Shown piece by piece: positions 1 to 7,647 of a stretch of 64,000 bases of DNA (within the stretch, counting starts at the first letter, position 1; each line of letters starts with the position of its first letter). This stretch comes from Micromonospora sp. DSM 45708 (GTDB lineage Bacteria > Actinomycetota > Actinomycetes > Mycobacteriales > Micromonosporaceae), in contig NZ_CP154796.1 of NCBI RefSeq assembly GCF_039566955.1, positions 1,302,001 to 1,366,000 of the forward strand, read 5' to 3'. A program made the position numbers and the translations under genes. The notes under the pieces were generated by a model that was given only the letters and a program-made list of their open reading frames with translations, made no database searches and was not told where the DNA came from.

Positions 1-318
1 GGCCGGCTCTACCGGGGCAAGACCGGGGTGGCCCGGCTCGCGCTGGCCAGCGGCGCCCCGGTGGTCCCGATGGCCATGCTCAACTCCGACGCCATCCAAC
101 CGACCGGCCAGATCATCCCCAACCTGGGTCGGGTCCGGATAAGCTTCGGCCCGCCGCTGGACTTCTCCCGCTACGCCGGCCTGGCCGGCGACCGGTTCGT
201 CGAACGGGCGGTCACCGACGAGATCATGTACGAGTTGATGGAGCTGTCCGGCCGCGAGTACGTCGACACGTACGCGCAGAAGGCGAAGCACCCGCCGCGA
301 CAGCCGGTCCCCGCCTGA
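1..318 (+). CDS. plsC: 1-acylglycerol-3-phosphate acyltransferase, C-terminal part (5' end outside window)
   Basis: The reading frame is open from base 1 and stops at 316-318, so only about 105 C-terminal residues are present. The visible part starts with GRLYRGKTGVARLAL followed by GAPVVPMAML, the typical block downstream of the catalytic HX4D motif in bacterial PlsC enzymes, and has the later FGPPLDFSRY block. The family acylates lysophosphatidic acid at the sn-2 position at the membrane during phospholipid synthesis. The HX4D motif itself lies outside the window, so the call rests on the C-terminal half. The gene converges on the cyclase gene with a 3-base gap and no visible terminator. 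Confidence 0.85.
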   Translation, partial: GRLYRGKTGVARLALASGAPVVPMAMLNSDAIQPTGQIIPNLGRVRISFGPPLDFSRYAGLAGDRFVERAVTDEIMYELMELSGREYVDTYAQKAKHPPRQPVPA

Positions 319-321
319 CGC

Positions 322-3300
322 TCAGCCGGCCCCGGCGATCCGGAGCAGGCCGGTGGCGGCGTGCCGGTCCGCGAACGCGCGTACCCGGGCCAGCGTCGCC
401 GCCGCGGCGGGCGGATCCGCCTCGGCCAGCGGCCCCACCGCCAGCGCGGAGGCGATGATCTGGTCGGTGACGTCGGTCATCCCCGCGTAGTCCGCCGCCG
501 CGCTGGTGAACAGCCGGCCCGCCCGGGCGGCGTCACCGTCGCACCGGGCCAGCGCCGCGTCGGCGGACCGCCCGGCCGCGCGCGCCCAGCGGGTGGCGCG
601 CGGGGCGCGACCCAGCAGGTCGCGCACCAGTGCCGCCGCGTCGCCGCCGAGCAGGCCGGCGACGTGACCGACCGCCGGCACCCACTCGGCGAACGGGATC
701 ACCCGGGTCCGTCGCCAGTCCTCGTCCAGCTCGGCGAGCAGCGCCAGCGCCTCGTCCCGGCGGCCCTGCACCGCGCGGCAGAGCGCGGCGTGCGCCACGG
801 TGGACCGCAACACCCGGTGGAAGCCGCTGCGCCGGGCCGCGACCAGCGCCTGGTCCACCAGGTCCGGAGCGGTGTCGCCGGCGTCCGGGTCGTCGCCGAG
901 CGCCCGGATCCAGCCGGAGACCGCGACGATGTGCAGGTCCCACTCGTCGGTCGGCCGCCGCGTGGACCCCTCGGCCATCCGCAGCGCCGCGGTCCAGTCC
1001 CCCCGGTAGTACGAGCGGGCCCACTGGTCGCTGAAGCTGACCGTCAGGCCGTGCTCGTCGGCGAGGTCCAGCGAGCGCTGCTCGTCGACCAGGCGGGCCG
1101 AGCCGGCCAGGTCCCCCTCCTCCTGCAACGCCCAGGCCAGGTTGTGCACCGCCCGGCGGCGGCTGGTGAGCCGCTCCACCCGGCACTCCTCGGTGACCTC
1201 GGCCAGCTCGGCGTACGCCTCCTCGGCGCCGGCCTGGTAGCGGACGACCGCCAGCGTGATCCGGGCGTTGGCCCGCGCCTCGCGCAGCTCCAGCCGTTCG
1301 GCCAGCTCGGCGGCGCTGCGCGCGGCGGCGCAGGCCGGCTCCGTCTCCGCGTCGAGCATGTGCGCGCGGGCCAGCTCCAGCAGCGCGCCGACCTTGTCCT
1401 CGCTGTCCGGCAGCTCGGCGTGCAGCCGGATCGCCCGGTCCAGGCAGCGCCGCATCTCCGACCGGTCGGCCCGGGCCCAGGCCGCCGTGGACAGCAGCCG
1501 CCAGGCCTTCGCCGCGCCGGGCAGGTCGCCGGCGTCGGCCAGCCGCCCGGCCAGGCCGGTGAGGAGTTCCGCGCCGCCGCCCACCAGGAAGCCGTCACGG
1601 TCGGTGTAGAACGCCAGCTCGGCCTGGAACAGCTCCAGCGCCGGGTCCGGCCCGCACTCGACGTTGAGCGCGCGCCCGACAAGCGTGGCCGCGGTCTCCA
1701 GCGCGTGCAGCTCGTACGCCCGGCGGGCGGCCCGGTGCAGCGCGGACCGGGTGGCGGCGGCGTACGGCGCCCGGTCGAGCCCCACCGTCCGGGCGATCTC
1801 GTGCGCCGCCCACCGGTGGTTGGCCAGCACCTCGGCCAGGTCGTGCTGCCGGCCGTCGGCGAGCTGCTCCAGCCAGTCGGCGGCGCGCTGGTGCCGGACG
1901 ACCCGCTCCGCCCGGGGCAGCCGCTGGTAGCAGACGTCCCGGACCAGCACGTGCCGGAACCGGTACTCCGACTGGCCGGGCATGGTCGAGATCGGCAGCT
2001 CGAAGACCAGGTCGCGGCGCTGGAGGCGGTGCAGCGCCCGCTCCACCCACTCCGCCGGCCGGCCCAGGGCCAGCGCCACCGGCGCCGCCCAGAACTGCAC
2101 GCCGACCACCGAGGCGGCCTGGAGCACCGCGCGGTCCGCCGGGTCGAGCAGGTCCAGCCGGTTGGCGATGACCGCCTGGACGGTACGCGGCATCCCGGCG
2201 CCCGCGGCCGGATCGAGCCGCCCAGGGCCGGCCGAGCGCTCGACCAGCCCGCCGTCGAGCAGCATCCGGGCGTACTCCTGGGCGTAGAGCGGGTTGCCGT
2301 CGGCGAACTCGATCAACGGCGCGCGGGCCTCGCTGGGCAGCGTGGCCTGGCCGAGCAGCAGCGAGTAGAGCGTGTCGATGTCCCCGTCGTGCATCGGCGG
2401 CACCGAGATGGACATCGCGCCGCTGATCGTCCCGGTCCAGGCCGGGTGCCGTTCGCGCAGCTCCGGCCGGGCCGTCGCGACGACCAGCAGCGGCACGTTG
2501 CGGGCCGCCGCGCCGAGCTGCTCGACGAAGGAGAGCATCGCCTCGTCCGCCCAGTGCATGTCCTCGAAGACGAGCACGGTGGGGCCGGCCGCGGCCAGCG
2601 CGAGCAGGAAGCGTCGCCACGCCGCCTCGGTCTCGGCCGAGGTGAGCCGTTCGCCGGGGACGCCGACCAGCGGGCCGAGCGCCTCGGCGAGCCGGACCGC
2701 GTGCGGGTCGGTGAGCCGGCCCAACCGCTCGCGCAGGCGTTCGCGGGTGCCGGCCGGGTCGTCGGCGCCGGTCAGGCCGGCCCAGCTCCGGACGATGTCG
2801 GCCAGCGCGGCGTAGGTGACGTTCTCGCCGAACGGCGGGCACTGGCCGGTCAGCCAGGTGACCCGCGCGCCGGGCAGGTTAGCCGCGTGCCGGGCCAGCT
2901 CGCGCAGCAGCCGGCTCTTGCCCACCCCGGCCGGGCCGAAGACGGTCAGCAGTTGGGAGGTGCGTTCGGTGACGGTGCGGTGCAGCGCGCTGACCAGCAG
3001 CCCCCGCTCGTGGTCCCGGTCGACCATCGGGGTCAGCTCGGCGCCCTGCCCGTCGCGCCGGGGCCGGGCCCGCACCGCCAGCCAGATCCGGCTGACCGCC
3101 GACCGGCCGCGCAACGTCACCGGGGGCTGGTCGGCGTACTCCATCTCGCGCCGGGTGGCGGACCAGGTGCTCTCGTCGACCACCACGCCGCCGGTCGGGG
3201 CCAGCGCCTGCAACCGGCTCGCGGTGTTGACCACGTCGCCGGTGACGAAGGCCTGCCCGCCGTCGCGCGCCGCAGCCAGGTCGACGAGCGCCTCGCCGGT

Positions 3301-3789
3301 GGCGATGCCGACCCGGAAGCCGAGTGGCGGGTGCGGGCCGGCCGGCTGCCGGGCCAGGCTCCGTTGCAGCTCCAGACCGGCGCGTACGCAGCGCAGCGCG
3401 TCGTTGTCGGTCGCCACCGGCGCGCCGAACAGCGCCATCACCGCGTCGCCGATGTACTTCTCCACCACGCCGCCGTACTGGTGCACCAGCCGGCGCACCG
3501 TGGCGAAGTAGACCTGTTGCAGGCCGCGGGCCTGTTCCGGGTCGGCCTGCTCGGCGTACGTGGTGTAATCGACGATGTCGATGAAGAGCACGCTGACCTG
3601 CCGGCGGTCCTCCTGCACCGCGACCGCGTGGTCGCGCAGCGGCTGGCCGCAGCTCGTGCAGAAGTTGGTGCCGACGTCGTTGGCGTGACCGCAGCCCGGA
3701 CAGGCCGCCGCGAGCGGCCGGCCGCACCCGCCGCAGAAGCGGTCGTCCGGCCCGGCGGTCCGGGCGCAGTGTCCACAGGTGAGGTCGAT
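322..3789 (-). CDS. Class III adenylate/guanylate cyclase fused to AAA ATPase and TPR-like region, with N-terminal zinc ribbons
   Basis: Large signalling protein of the cyclase-ATPase-TPR type. From the first standard start (GTG at 3618) it has a class III cyclase domain of about 180 residues (metal-binding VLFIDIVDY and KYIGDAVMALFG, then DVVNTASRLQ). A P-loop ATPase follows with Walker A GPAGVGKSRLL and Walker B LVFEDMHWAD, then a long alpha-helical C-terminal half typical of tetratricopeptide regulators. The frame upstream of 3618 is clearly coding: it encodes two zinc ribbons (CGHC, FCGGCGRPL, CPGCGHAN, FCTSCGQPL). No ATG, GTG or TTG lies in this frame up to the stop at 3886-3888. I placed the start at an ATC codon (3789-3787), preceded by GGAG with 6-base spacing and giving the family-typical N-terminus (M)DLTCGHC. 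GTG 3618 is the conservative alternative. The ligand that controls it is unknown. Confidence 0.85.
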   Translation of the reverse strand: MDLTCGHCARTAGPDDRFCGGCGRPLAAACPGCGHANDVGTNFCTSCGQPLRDHAVAVQEDRRQVSVLFIDIVDYTTYAEQADPEQARGLQQVYFATVRRLVHQYGGVVEKYIGDAVMALFGAPVATDNDALRCVRAGLELQRSLARQPAGPHPPLGFRVGIATGEALVDLAAARDGGQAFVTGDVVNTASRLQALAPTGGVVVDESTWSATRREMEYADQPPVTLRGRSAVSRIWLAVRARPRRDGQGAELTPMVDRDHERGLLVSALHRTVTERTSQLLTVFGPAGVGKSRLLRELARHAANLPGARVTWLTGQCPPFGENVTYAALADIVRSWAGLTGADDPAGTRERLRERLGRLTDPHAVRLAEALGPLVGVPGERLTSAETEAAWRRFLLALAAAGPTVLVFEDMHWADEAMLSFVEQLGAAARNVPLLVVATARPELRERHPAWTGTISGAMSISVPPMHDGDIDTLYSLLLGQATLPSEARAPLIEFADGNPLYAQEYARMLLDGGLVERSAGPGRLDPAAGAGMPRTVQAVIANRLDLLDPADRAVLQAASVVGVQFWAAPVALALGRPAEWVERALHRLQRRDLVFELPISTMPGQSEYRFRHVLVRDVCYQRLPRAERVVRHQRAADWLEQLADGRQHDLAEVLANHRWAAHEIARTVGLDRAPYAAATRSALHRAARRAYELHALETAATLVGRALNVECGPDPALELFQAELAFYTDRDGFLVGGGAELLTGLAGRLADAGDLPGAAKAWRLLSTAAWARADRSEMRRCLDRAIRLHAELPDSEDKVGALLELARAHMLDAETEPACAAARSAAELAERLELREARANARITLAVVRYQAGAEEAYAELAEVTEECRVERLTSRRRAVHNLAWALQEEGDLAGSARLVDEQRSLDLADEHGLTVSFSDQWARSYYRGDWTAALRMAEGSTRRPTDEWDLHIVAVSGWIRALGDDPDAGDTAPDLVDQALVAARRSGFHRVLRSTVAHAALCRAVQGRRDEALALLAELDEDWRRTRVIPFAEWVPAVGHVAGLLGGDAAALVRDLLGRAPRATRWARAAGRSADAALARCDGDAARAGRLFTSAAADYAGMTDVTDQIIASALAVGPLAEADPPAAAATLARVRAFADRHAATGLLRIAGAG

Positions 3790-3928
3790 GTCCGGCTCCG
3801 TACGCGTGAGGTCCCCATTGTCCCGCGTGGTCGGCCAGTCGGGTACCCGACGGGTCGGCGGGACGTCGCGGCTGATCGGCCGGGTCTAGTCTCCCCTAGC
3901 AGGAAGTCCCGTCGACAGGGAGAGTGCC

Positions 3929-4171
3929 GTGCACGTCCGGCTTTCCGCCTCATGGACCGATCCACGGGGGACGGTGTGGGCCTCGGGCGACACGGTCGAC
4001 GTGGACGCCGTCACACTCGCCGAACTGGAGGAAAAAGGCATGGTGGAGCAGCCCACGGGCACCGGATCGACCGAGACCACGACGACCACCACGACCACGC
4101 CGAAGAAGACCGAGCCGTCGAAGATCGGGCCCGGCCCGAGCGCGCCGCCGGCGGACACCAAGGACAGCTGA
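3929..4171 (+). CDS. Small threonine-rich hypothetical protein
   Basis: Encodes 80 residues from a GTG start with AGGGAGA just upstream. The first 40 residues look folded (MHVRLSASWTDPRG, then an acidic helix VTLAELEEKGMVE). The rest is low-complexity, with a run of eight threonines followed by a lysine/proline/serine tail. There is no signal peptide or membrane segment. It is divergent from the cyclase gene and convergent with the Crp-type regulator. An open antisense frame covers the same bases, but this strand has the ribosome-binding site and the better codon pattern. I do not recognise the family and propose no function. Confidence 0.65.
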   Translation: MHVRLSASWTDPRGTVWASGDTVDVDAVTLAELEEKGMVEQPTGTGSTETTTTTTTTPKKTEPSKIGPGPSAPPADTKDS

Positions 4172-4275
4172 CGCGGCACGACGGTGCCATCCGGTGGGGT
4201 CCGGCGGGGTGACCGCCGGGCCCCGCCGTCGTCGGGCGGGCTTCGTCCGTCGCCCGGCTCCCGGCCCCGGCCGGG

Positions 4276-4968
4276 CTAGCGGTCGCTCATGCCGGCGCGG
4301 CGGCGCAGCGCGGCCACGTCGGTGACCACGATGCGACGCCCCTCGGTGCGCAGCCAGCCGCGGCTGGCGAACGAGCCGATGGCCTGGTTGACGCTCTGCC
4401 GCGAGCCGCCGGCCATCTCGGCGAGCTGGCTCTGGTTCAGCTCGATCGTGATCATCGGGGCCTGGCTCTCGCCGGCCAGCCGGACCAGCGTCTTGGCCAC
4501 CCGGCCGGGCAGGTCGAGGAAGACGTGGTCGGCGTTCTGCTCGGTGAGCCGGCGGATGAGCTGGCCGAGCGAGCGCATCACCGCGTCCAGGATGCGCGGG
4601 TTGGAGTGCACCAGCTCCATGAAGGCGGGCCGGGACAGCGCCAGCGCGGCGCAGTCCTCGATCGCCTCCGCCGACGCCGACCGGGTCGAGGCGTCCAGCA
4701 GGGAGACCTCGCCCAGCACGTCCGGGGGTCGGATCACCGACAGCACGGCCCGCTCGCCGGTGGGCGCGGTGCGGAACACCGCCACCGCGCCGCGGCGCAG
4801 CACGATCAGCGACTCGCCCGGGTCGTTCTCGACGAAGAGGAGCTGGCCCTTGCGGTAAGTGCGCGGCACAGCCGCGGCGATGACCCGCTGCCGCACCTCC
4901 GGCTCCAGCCCGGCGAACATCTCCACGCCCGTGAGCGCGTCACCCGGCTCCGGCAGGCGAGACTCCAC
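4276..4968 (-). CDS. Crp/Fnr-family transcriptional regulator
   Basis: Encodes 230 residues from a GTG start preceded by GGGGAGGGG. The N-terminal half is a cyclic-nucleotide-binding-type beta roll (residues about 15-130, with FVENDPGESLIVLRRGAVAVF and a PPDVLGEVSLLD segment like the phosphate-binding cassette). A dimerisation helix follows, and a winged helix with recognition helix region SQLAEMAGGSRQSVNQAI near residues 175-200. The protein resembles actinobacterial Crp-like regulators such as mycobacterial Rv3676 in layout. Ligand and targets cannot be read from the sequence. The large cyclase gene nearby makes a cyclic-nucleotide signal an attractive but unproven idea. Confidence 0.88.
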   Translation of the reverse strand: MESRLPEPGDALTGVEMFAGLEPEVRQRVIAAAVPRTYRKGQLLFVENDPGESLIVLRRGAVAVFRTAPTGERAVLSVIRPPDVLGEVSLLDASTRSASAEAIEDCAALALSRPAFMELVHSNPRILDAVMRSLGQLIRRLTEQNADHVFLDLPGRVAKTLVRLAGESQAPMITIELNQSQLAEMAGGSRQSVNQAIGSFASRGWLRTEGRRIVVTDVAALRRRAGMSDR

Positions 4969-5216
4969 GGCTCAACCCCTCCCCGGTCAGAAGTCACCAG
5001 CTCGCACACCGGGTGAAGCGGTCAGTCCCGGTACGAGGCAGTTCAACCGGTTCGGCGCCCGACGGCGGTACACATCAGATCATGACGCCCCGGTAGCGTG
5101 CTGTACACCCCCGGAGACACTTCCGTGACCATGGCCGGTCGGCTGGCCGGTCCGTGCCGACCTCGGCGGACGCCCCGGCGACGGCCCGGCGGAGCCGATG
5201 GGCGAGGATGGGACCG

Positions 5217-5714
5217 ATGGTCTACCGCTACTTCTACGACTGCGAATTCATCGAGGACGGCCGCACCGTCGACCTGGTGTCGATCGGCGTCGTCGACGAG
5301 TACGGCCGCGAGTTCTACGCGGTCTCCACCGAGTTCGACGACTCCCGGGCGGTGCCCTGGGTGCGGCGCAACGTGCTGGACAAGCTCCCCTCGCCGGCCG
5401 ACCGGGCCTGGCGTTCCCGGGAGCGGATCCGGGACGACCTGCACGAGTTCCTGCTGGCCCCGGTGCGGGACCGTCCGGGCGAGCAGTTGGAGCTGTGGGC
5501 CTGGTACGCCGCGTACGACCACGTGGTGCTGGCCCAGCTCTGGGGCGCCATGCCGGCGCTGCCCCGGGAGATCCCCCGGTTCACCAAGGAGCTGCGGCAA
5601 CTCTGGGACGACCGGGGCCGGCCGCGGCTGCCGGAGGCCGAGGCCGGCCGGCACGACGCGCTCGTCGACGCCCGGCACAACCTGGCCCGCTGGCGGGCGA
5701 TGACCACGCGCTGA
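5217..5714 (+). CDS. DEDDh-type 3'-exoribonuclease (polyadenylate-specific exoribonuclease AS family)
   Basis: Encodes 165 residues. The N-terminus MVYRYFYDCEFIEDG carries the first DxE catalytic pair, a middle YAAYDHVV segment carries the second aspartate, and HDALVDARHN near the end carries the final H-D pair of a DEDDh exonuclease. Size and motif order match the small actinobacterial RNase AS family, of which mycobacterial Rv2179c is the studied member. That family removes 3' tails, preferentially poly(A). I chose the ATG at 5217 because GAGG lies about ten bases upstream; an ATG three codons earlier (5208) is possible. Substrate preference is inferred from the family. Confidence 0.85.
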   Translation: MVYRYFYDCEFIEDGRTVDLVSIGVVDEYGREFYAVSTEFDDSRAVPWVRRNVLDKLPSPADRAWRSRERIRDDLHEFLLAPVRDRPGEQLELWAWYAAYDHVVLAQLWGAMPALPREIPRFTKELRQLWDDRGRPRLPEAEAGRHDALVDARHNLARWRAMTTR

Positions 5715-5718
5715 GCGC

Positions 5719-5793
5719 GTGCCCAGTCGGCACGGCGTGAGCGAACGCACCGAGCGCAGCGAGGGCCGTGAGGGCATGCCCGGTCGGCACGGC
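5719..5793 (+). repeat. Imperfect 18-bp direct repeat pair in spacer
   Basis: Two copies of an 18-base word (5719-5736 and 5776-5793, 16 of 18 identical; core CGGCACGGC) flank a segment made of short GAGCGAACG/GAGCGCAGCGAG-like words. It lies between the exoribonuclease stop and the ribosome-binding site of the next gene. No coding potential was seen. It resembles the small interspersed G+C-rich repeats of actinomycete spacers. Confidence 0.5.
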
Positions 5794-5854
5794 AGGTTTG
5801 ACCCGTTCTGCCCTGGGCACCGGTGGCGGCATCACGCCGATCCGAGGAGGGTCC

Positions 5855-6358
5855 ATGAGCAACGAGCCGAGCAGCGCCGCCGACGCCCGGCGCAAGGTCA
5901 CCGAGCTGATCCGGGACGCCCGGATCTGCCTGCTCACCACCAGCGCCGTCGACGGGCGGCTGGTCAGTCGGCCGATGGGCCTCCAGGAGGCCGACTTCGA
6001 CGGCGACCTGTGGTTCTTCGCGTACGCGGACTCCGCCAAGATCCGGCAGATCCGGGTGAACCCGCAGGTCAACGTCGGTTTCTCCGATCAGCGCCACAAC
6101 GCCTGGGTGTCGGTGGCCGGCACCGCCACCGAGGAGTGGGACGCCGACCGCGCCAAGGAGCTGTGGAACCCGCTGCTCAAGGCGTGGTTCCCGGAGGGTC
6201 TCCAGACCCCGGGGATCACCCTGATCAAGGTGCACGCCGGTTCGGCGGAGTACTGGGACTCGCCCGGCAGCACGGTGGTCAACCTGCTCGGCTTCGCCAA
6301 GGCGGCGGTGACCGGGAAGCCGCCGGAGGTGGGGGAGAACCACGAGGTCGGCTACTGA
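5855..6358 (+). CDS. Pyridoxamine 5'-phosphate oxidase (PPOX)-family general stress protein
   Basis: Encodes 167 residues from an ATG with an excellent GAGGAGGG site five bases upstream. It is a split-barrel flavin-binding-type protein: ARICLLTTSAVDGRLVSRPMG is the first barrel strand pair, DLWFFAYADSAKIRQI matches the general stress protein 26 subgroup, and WNPLLKAWFPEG with a C-terminal LGFAKAAVTGKPP completes the fold. Members bind FMN, FAD or F420 and act in stress responses or as F420-dependent reductases. Cofactor and substrate cannot be decided here. The gene stands alone, followed by a 180-base spacer before the phosphofructokinase gene. Confidence 0.85.
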   Translation: MSNEPSSAADARRKVTELIRDARICLLTTSAVDGRLVSRPMGLQEADFDGDLWFFAYADSAKIRQIRVNPQVNVGFSDQRHNAWVSVAGTATEEWDADRAKELWNPLLKAWFPEGLQTPGITLIKVHAGSAEYWDSPGSTVVNLLGFAKAAVTGKPPEVGENHEVGY

Positions 6359-6537
6359 CCGGTAGCCGGTCCGGCGGGCGGGACGGGCCGGGGCGCGGTG
6401 CCGGCGTACGCGTACGCCGACTACAGTGCGCAGTGACGGCCCGCCCCGGGCCGGCAATGGCGCCGATGGTCTGATCCGACACATATCCTGGGGCTTAATC
6501 CGGGCTTGACCTGATGCTTCAGGAGGATGAGCAGATC

Positions 6538-7566
6538 ATGCGTATCGGCGTGCTCACCGGCGGCGGCGACTGCCCTGGTCTCAACGCGGTGATTCGGGCG
6601 GTGGTCCGCAAGGGCGTCGCCACCTACGGTCACGAGTTCGTGGGCTTCCGGGACGGCTGGAAGGGCCCGCTCGAGGGGCTGACCAAGCCGCTGGGCATCG
6701 CGGAGGTGCGCGGCATCCTGCCGCGCGGCGGCACCATCCTCGGCTCGTCCCGCACCAACCCGTTCAAGATTGACAACGGTGTGGAGCGGATCAAGGAGAA
6801 CCTGGCCGCGCAGGGCGTGGACGCGCTGATCGCGATCGGCGGCGAGGACACCCTCGGCGTCGCCACCAAGCTCCACGAGTTGGGCGTCAACGTGGTCGGC
6901 GTGCCGAAGACGATCGACAACGACCTGGGCGCCACCGACTACACGTTCGGCTTCGACACGGCGGTCAACATCGCCATGGAGGCGATCGACCGGCTGCACA
7001 CCACCGCGGAGAGCCACCACCGCACGCTCGTCGTCGAGGTGATGGGCCGGCACGCCGGCTGGATCGCCCTGCACGCCGGCCTCGCCGGTGGCGCCAACGT
7101 GATCCTGCTGCCGGAGCGGCAGTTCGACGTCGAGCAGGTCGCCGGCTACGTCGAGAAGCGCTTCCAGCACCAGTACGCCCCGATCGTCGTGGTCGCCGAG
7201 GGCGCCCAGCCGCTGGACGGCCAGATGGTGCTGCACAACCAGGAGCTCGACTCCTTCGGCCACGTCCGCCTCGGCGGCATCGGCCAGTGGCTCGCCGAGC
7301 AGTTGGAGGCGAAGACCGGCAAGGAGGCCCGCACCGTGGTGCTCGGCCACATCCAGCGCGGCGGCACCCCGACCGCGTTCGACCGGGTGCTCGCCACCCG
7401 GCTCGGCCTCCAGGCCATCGACGCGGTGCACGAGGGCGACTGGGGCAAGATGGTCGCGATGCAGAGCACGGACATCGTCCGCGTCCCGCTGGCCGAGGCC
7501 ACCCGCGAGCTGAAGACCGTGCCGCTGGAGCGCTACGAAGAGGCCGAGGTCTTCTTCGGTAGCTGA
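6538..7566 (+). CDS. pfp: Phosphofructokinase, predicted pyrophosphate-dependent
   Basis: Encodes 342 residues of the PfkA superfamily, phosphorylating fructose 6-phosphate at the committed step of glycolysis. The N-terminus MRIGVLTGGGDCPGLNAVIR holds the donor-binding glycines; PKTIDND and MGRHAGWIA are the catalytic and sugar-phosphate motifs. The two positions that distinguish donors are Asp104 (in GGEDT) and Lys124 (in PKTIDND). ATP enzymes such as E. coli PfkA have glycine at both, and Asp/Lys is the pyrophosphate-dependent signature known from Amycolatopsis methanolica. The reaction is therefore probably reversible and uses PPi. The start follows AGGAGG at 6521-6526. A TACAGT hexamer at 6422-6427 could be a -10 box, giving a leader of about 100 bases. 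Confidence 0.93.
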   Translation: MRIGVLTGGGDCPGLNAVIRAVVRKGVATYGHEFVGFRDGWKGPLEGLTKPLGIAEVRGILPRGGTILGSSRTNPFKIDNGVERIKENLAAQGVDALIAIGGEDTLGVATKLHELGVNVVGVPKTIDNDLGATDYTFGFDTAVNIAMEAIDRLHTTAESHHRTLVVEVMGRHAGWIALHAGLAGGANVILLPERQFDVEQVAGYVEKRFQHQYAPIVVVAEGAQPLDGQMVLHNQELDSFGHVRLGGIGQWLAEQLEAKTGKEARTVVLGHIQRGGTPTAFDRVLATRLGLQAIDAVHEGDWGKMVAMQSTDIVRVPLAEATRELKTVPLERYEEAEVFFGS

Positions 7567-7577
7567 TCGTGCGAGGA

Positions 7578-7624
7578 GGGGTCCCCGCTTGACGCCCTGC
7601 GCGTGGGTGGGGGCCCCGCTTGAC
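7578..7624 (+). repeat. Direct repeat of a GGGGCCCC-containing word
   Basis: A 15-16-base word, GGGGTCCCCGCTTGAC (7578-7593), recurs as GGGGCCCCGCTTGAC (7610-7624) between the phosphofructokinase and proC genes. A related word, GGGGCCCCGCCTTAC, lies at 24597-24611 in another gene junction. The core is an 8-base palindrome. This looks like a dispersed short repeat of the genome and its role is unknown. Confidence 0.5.
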
Positions 7625-7647
7625 AGTCGTCGAACGAGGAGGCGCGG

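Noticed and set aside
3886..4179. 97-residue minus-strand frame overlapping the small threonine-rich gene
   Set aside because: The plus-strand frame has the ribosome-binding site and a folded-looking N-terminus. The minus-strand frame is a valine tract opposite the threonine codons.
361..4212. Very long open frame on the plus strand opposite the cyclase gene, and similar long frames elsewhere (for example opposite the carotenoid and dnaE2 genes)
   Set aside because: High GC makes stop codons rare on the opposite strand. These frames are arginine/glycine/proline-rich, lack motifs and mirror well-supported genes.
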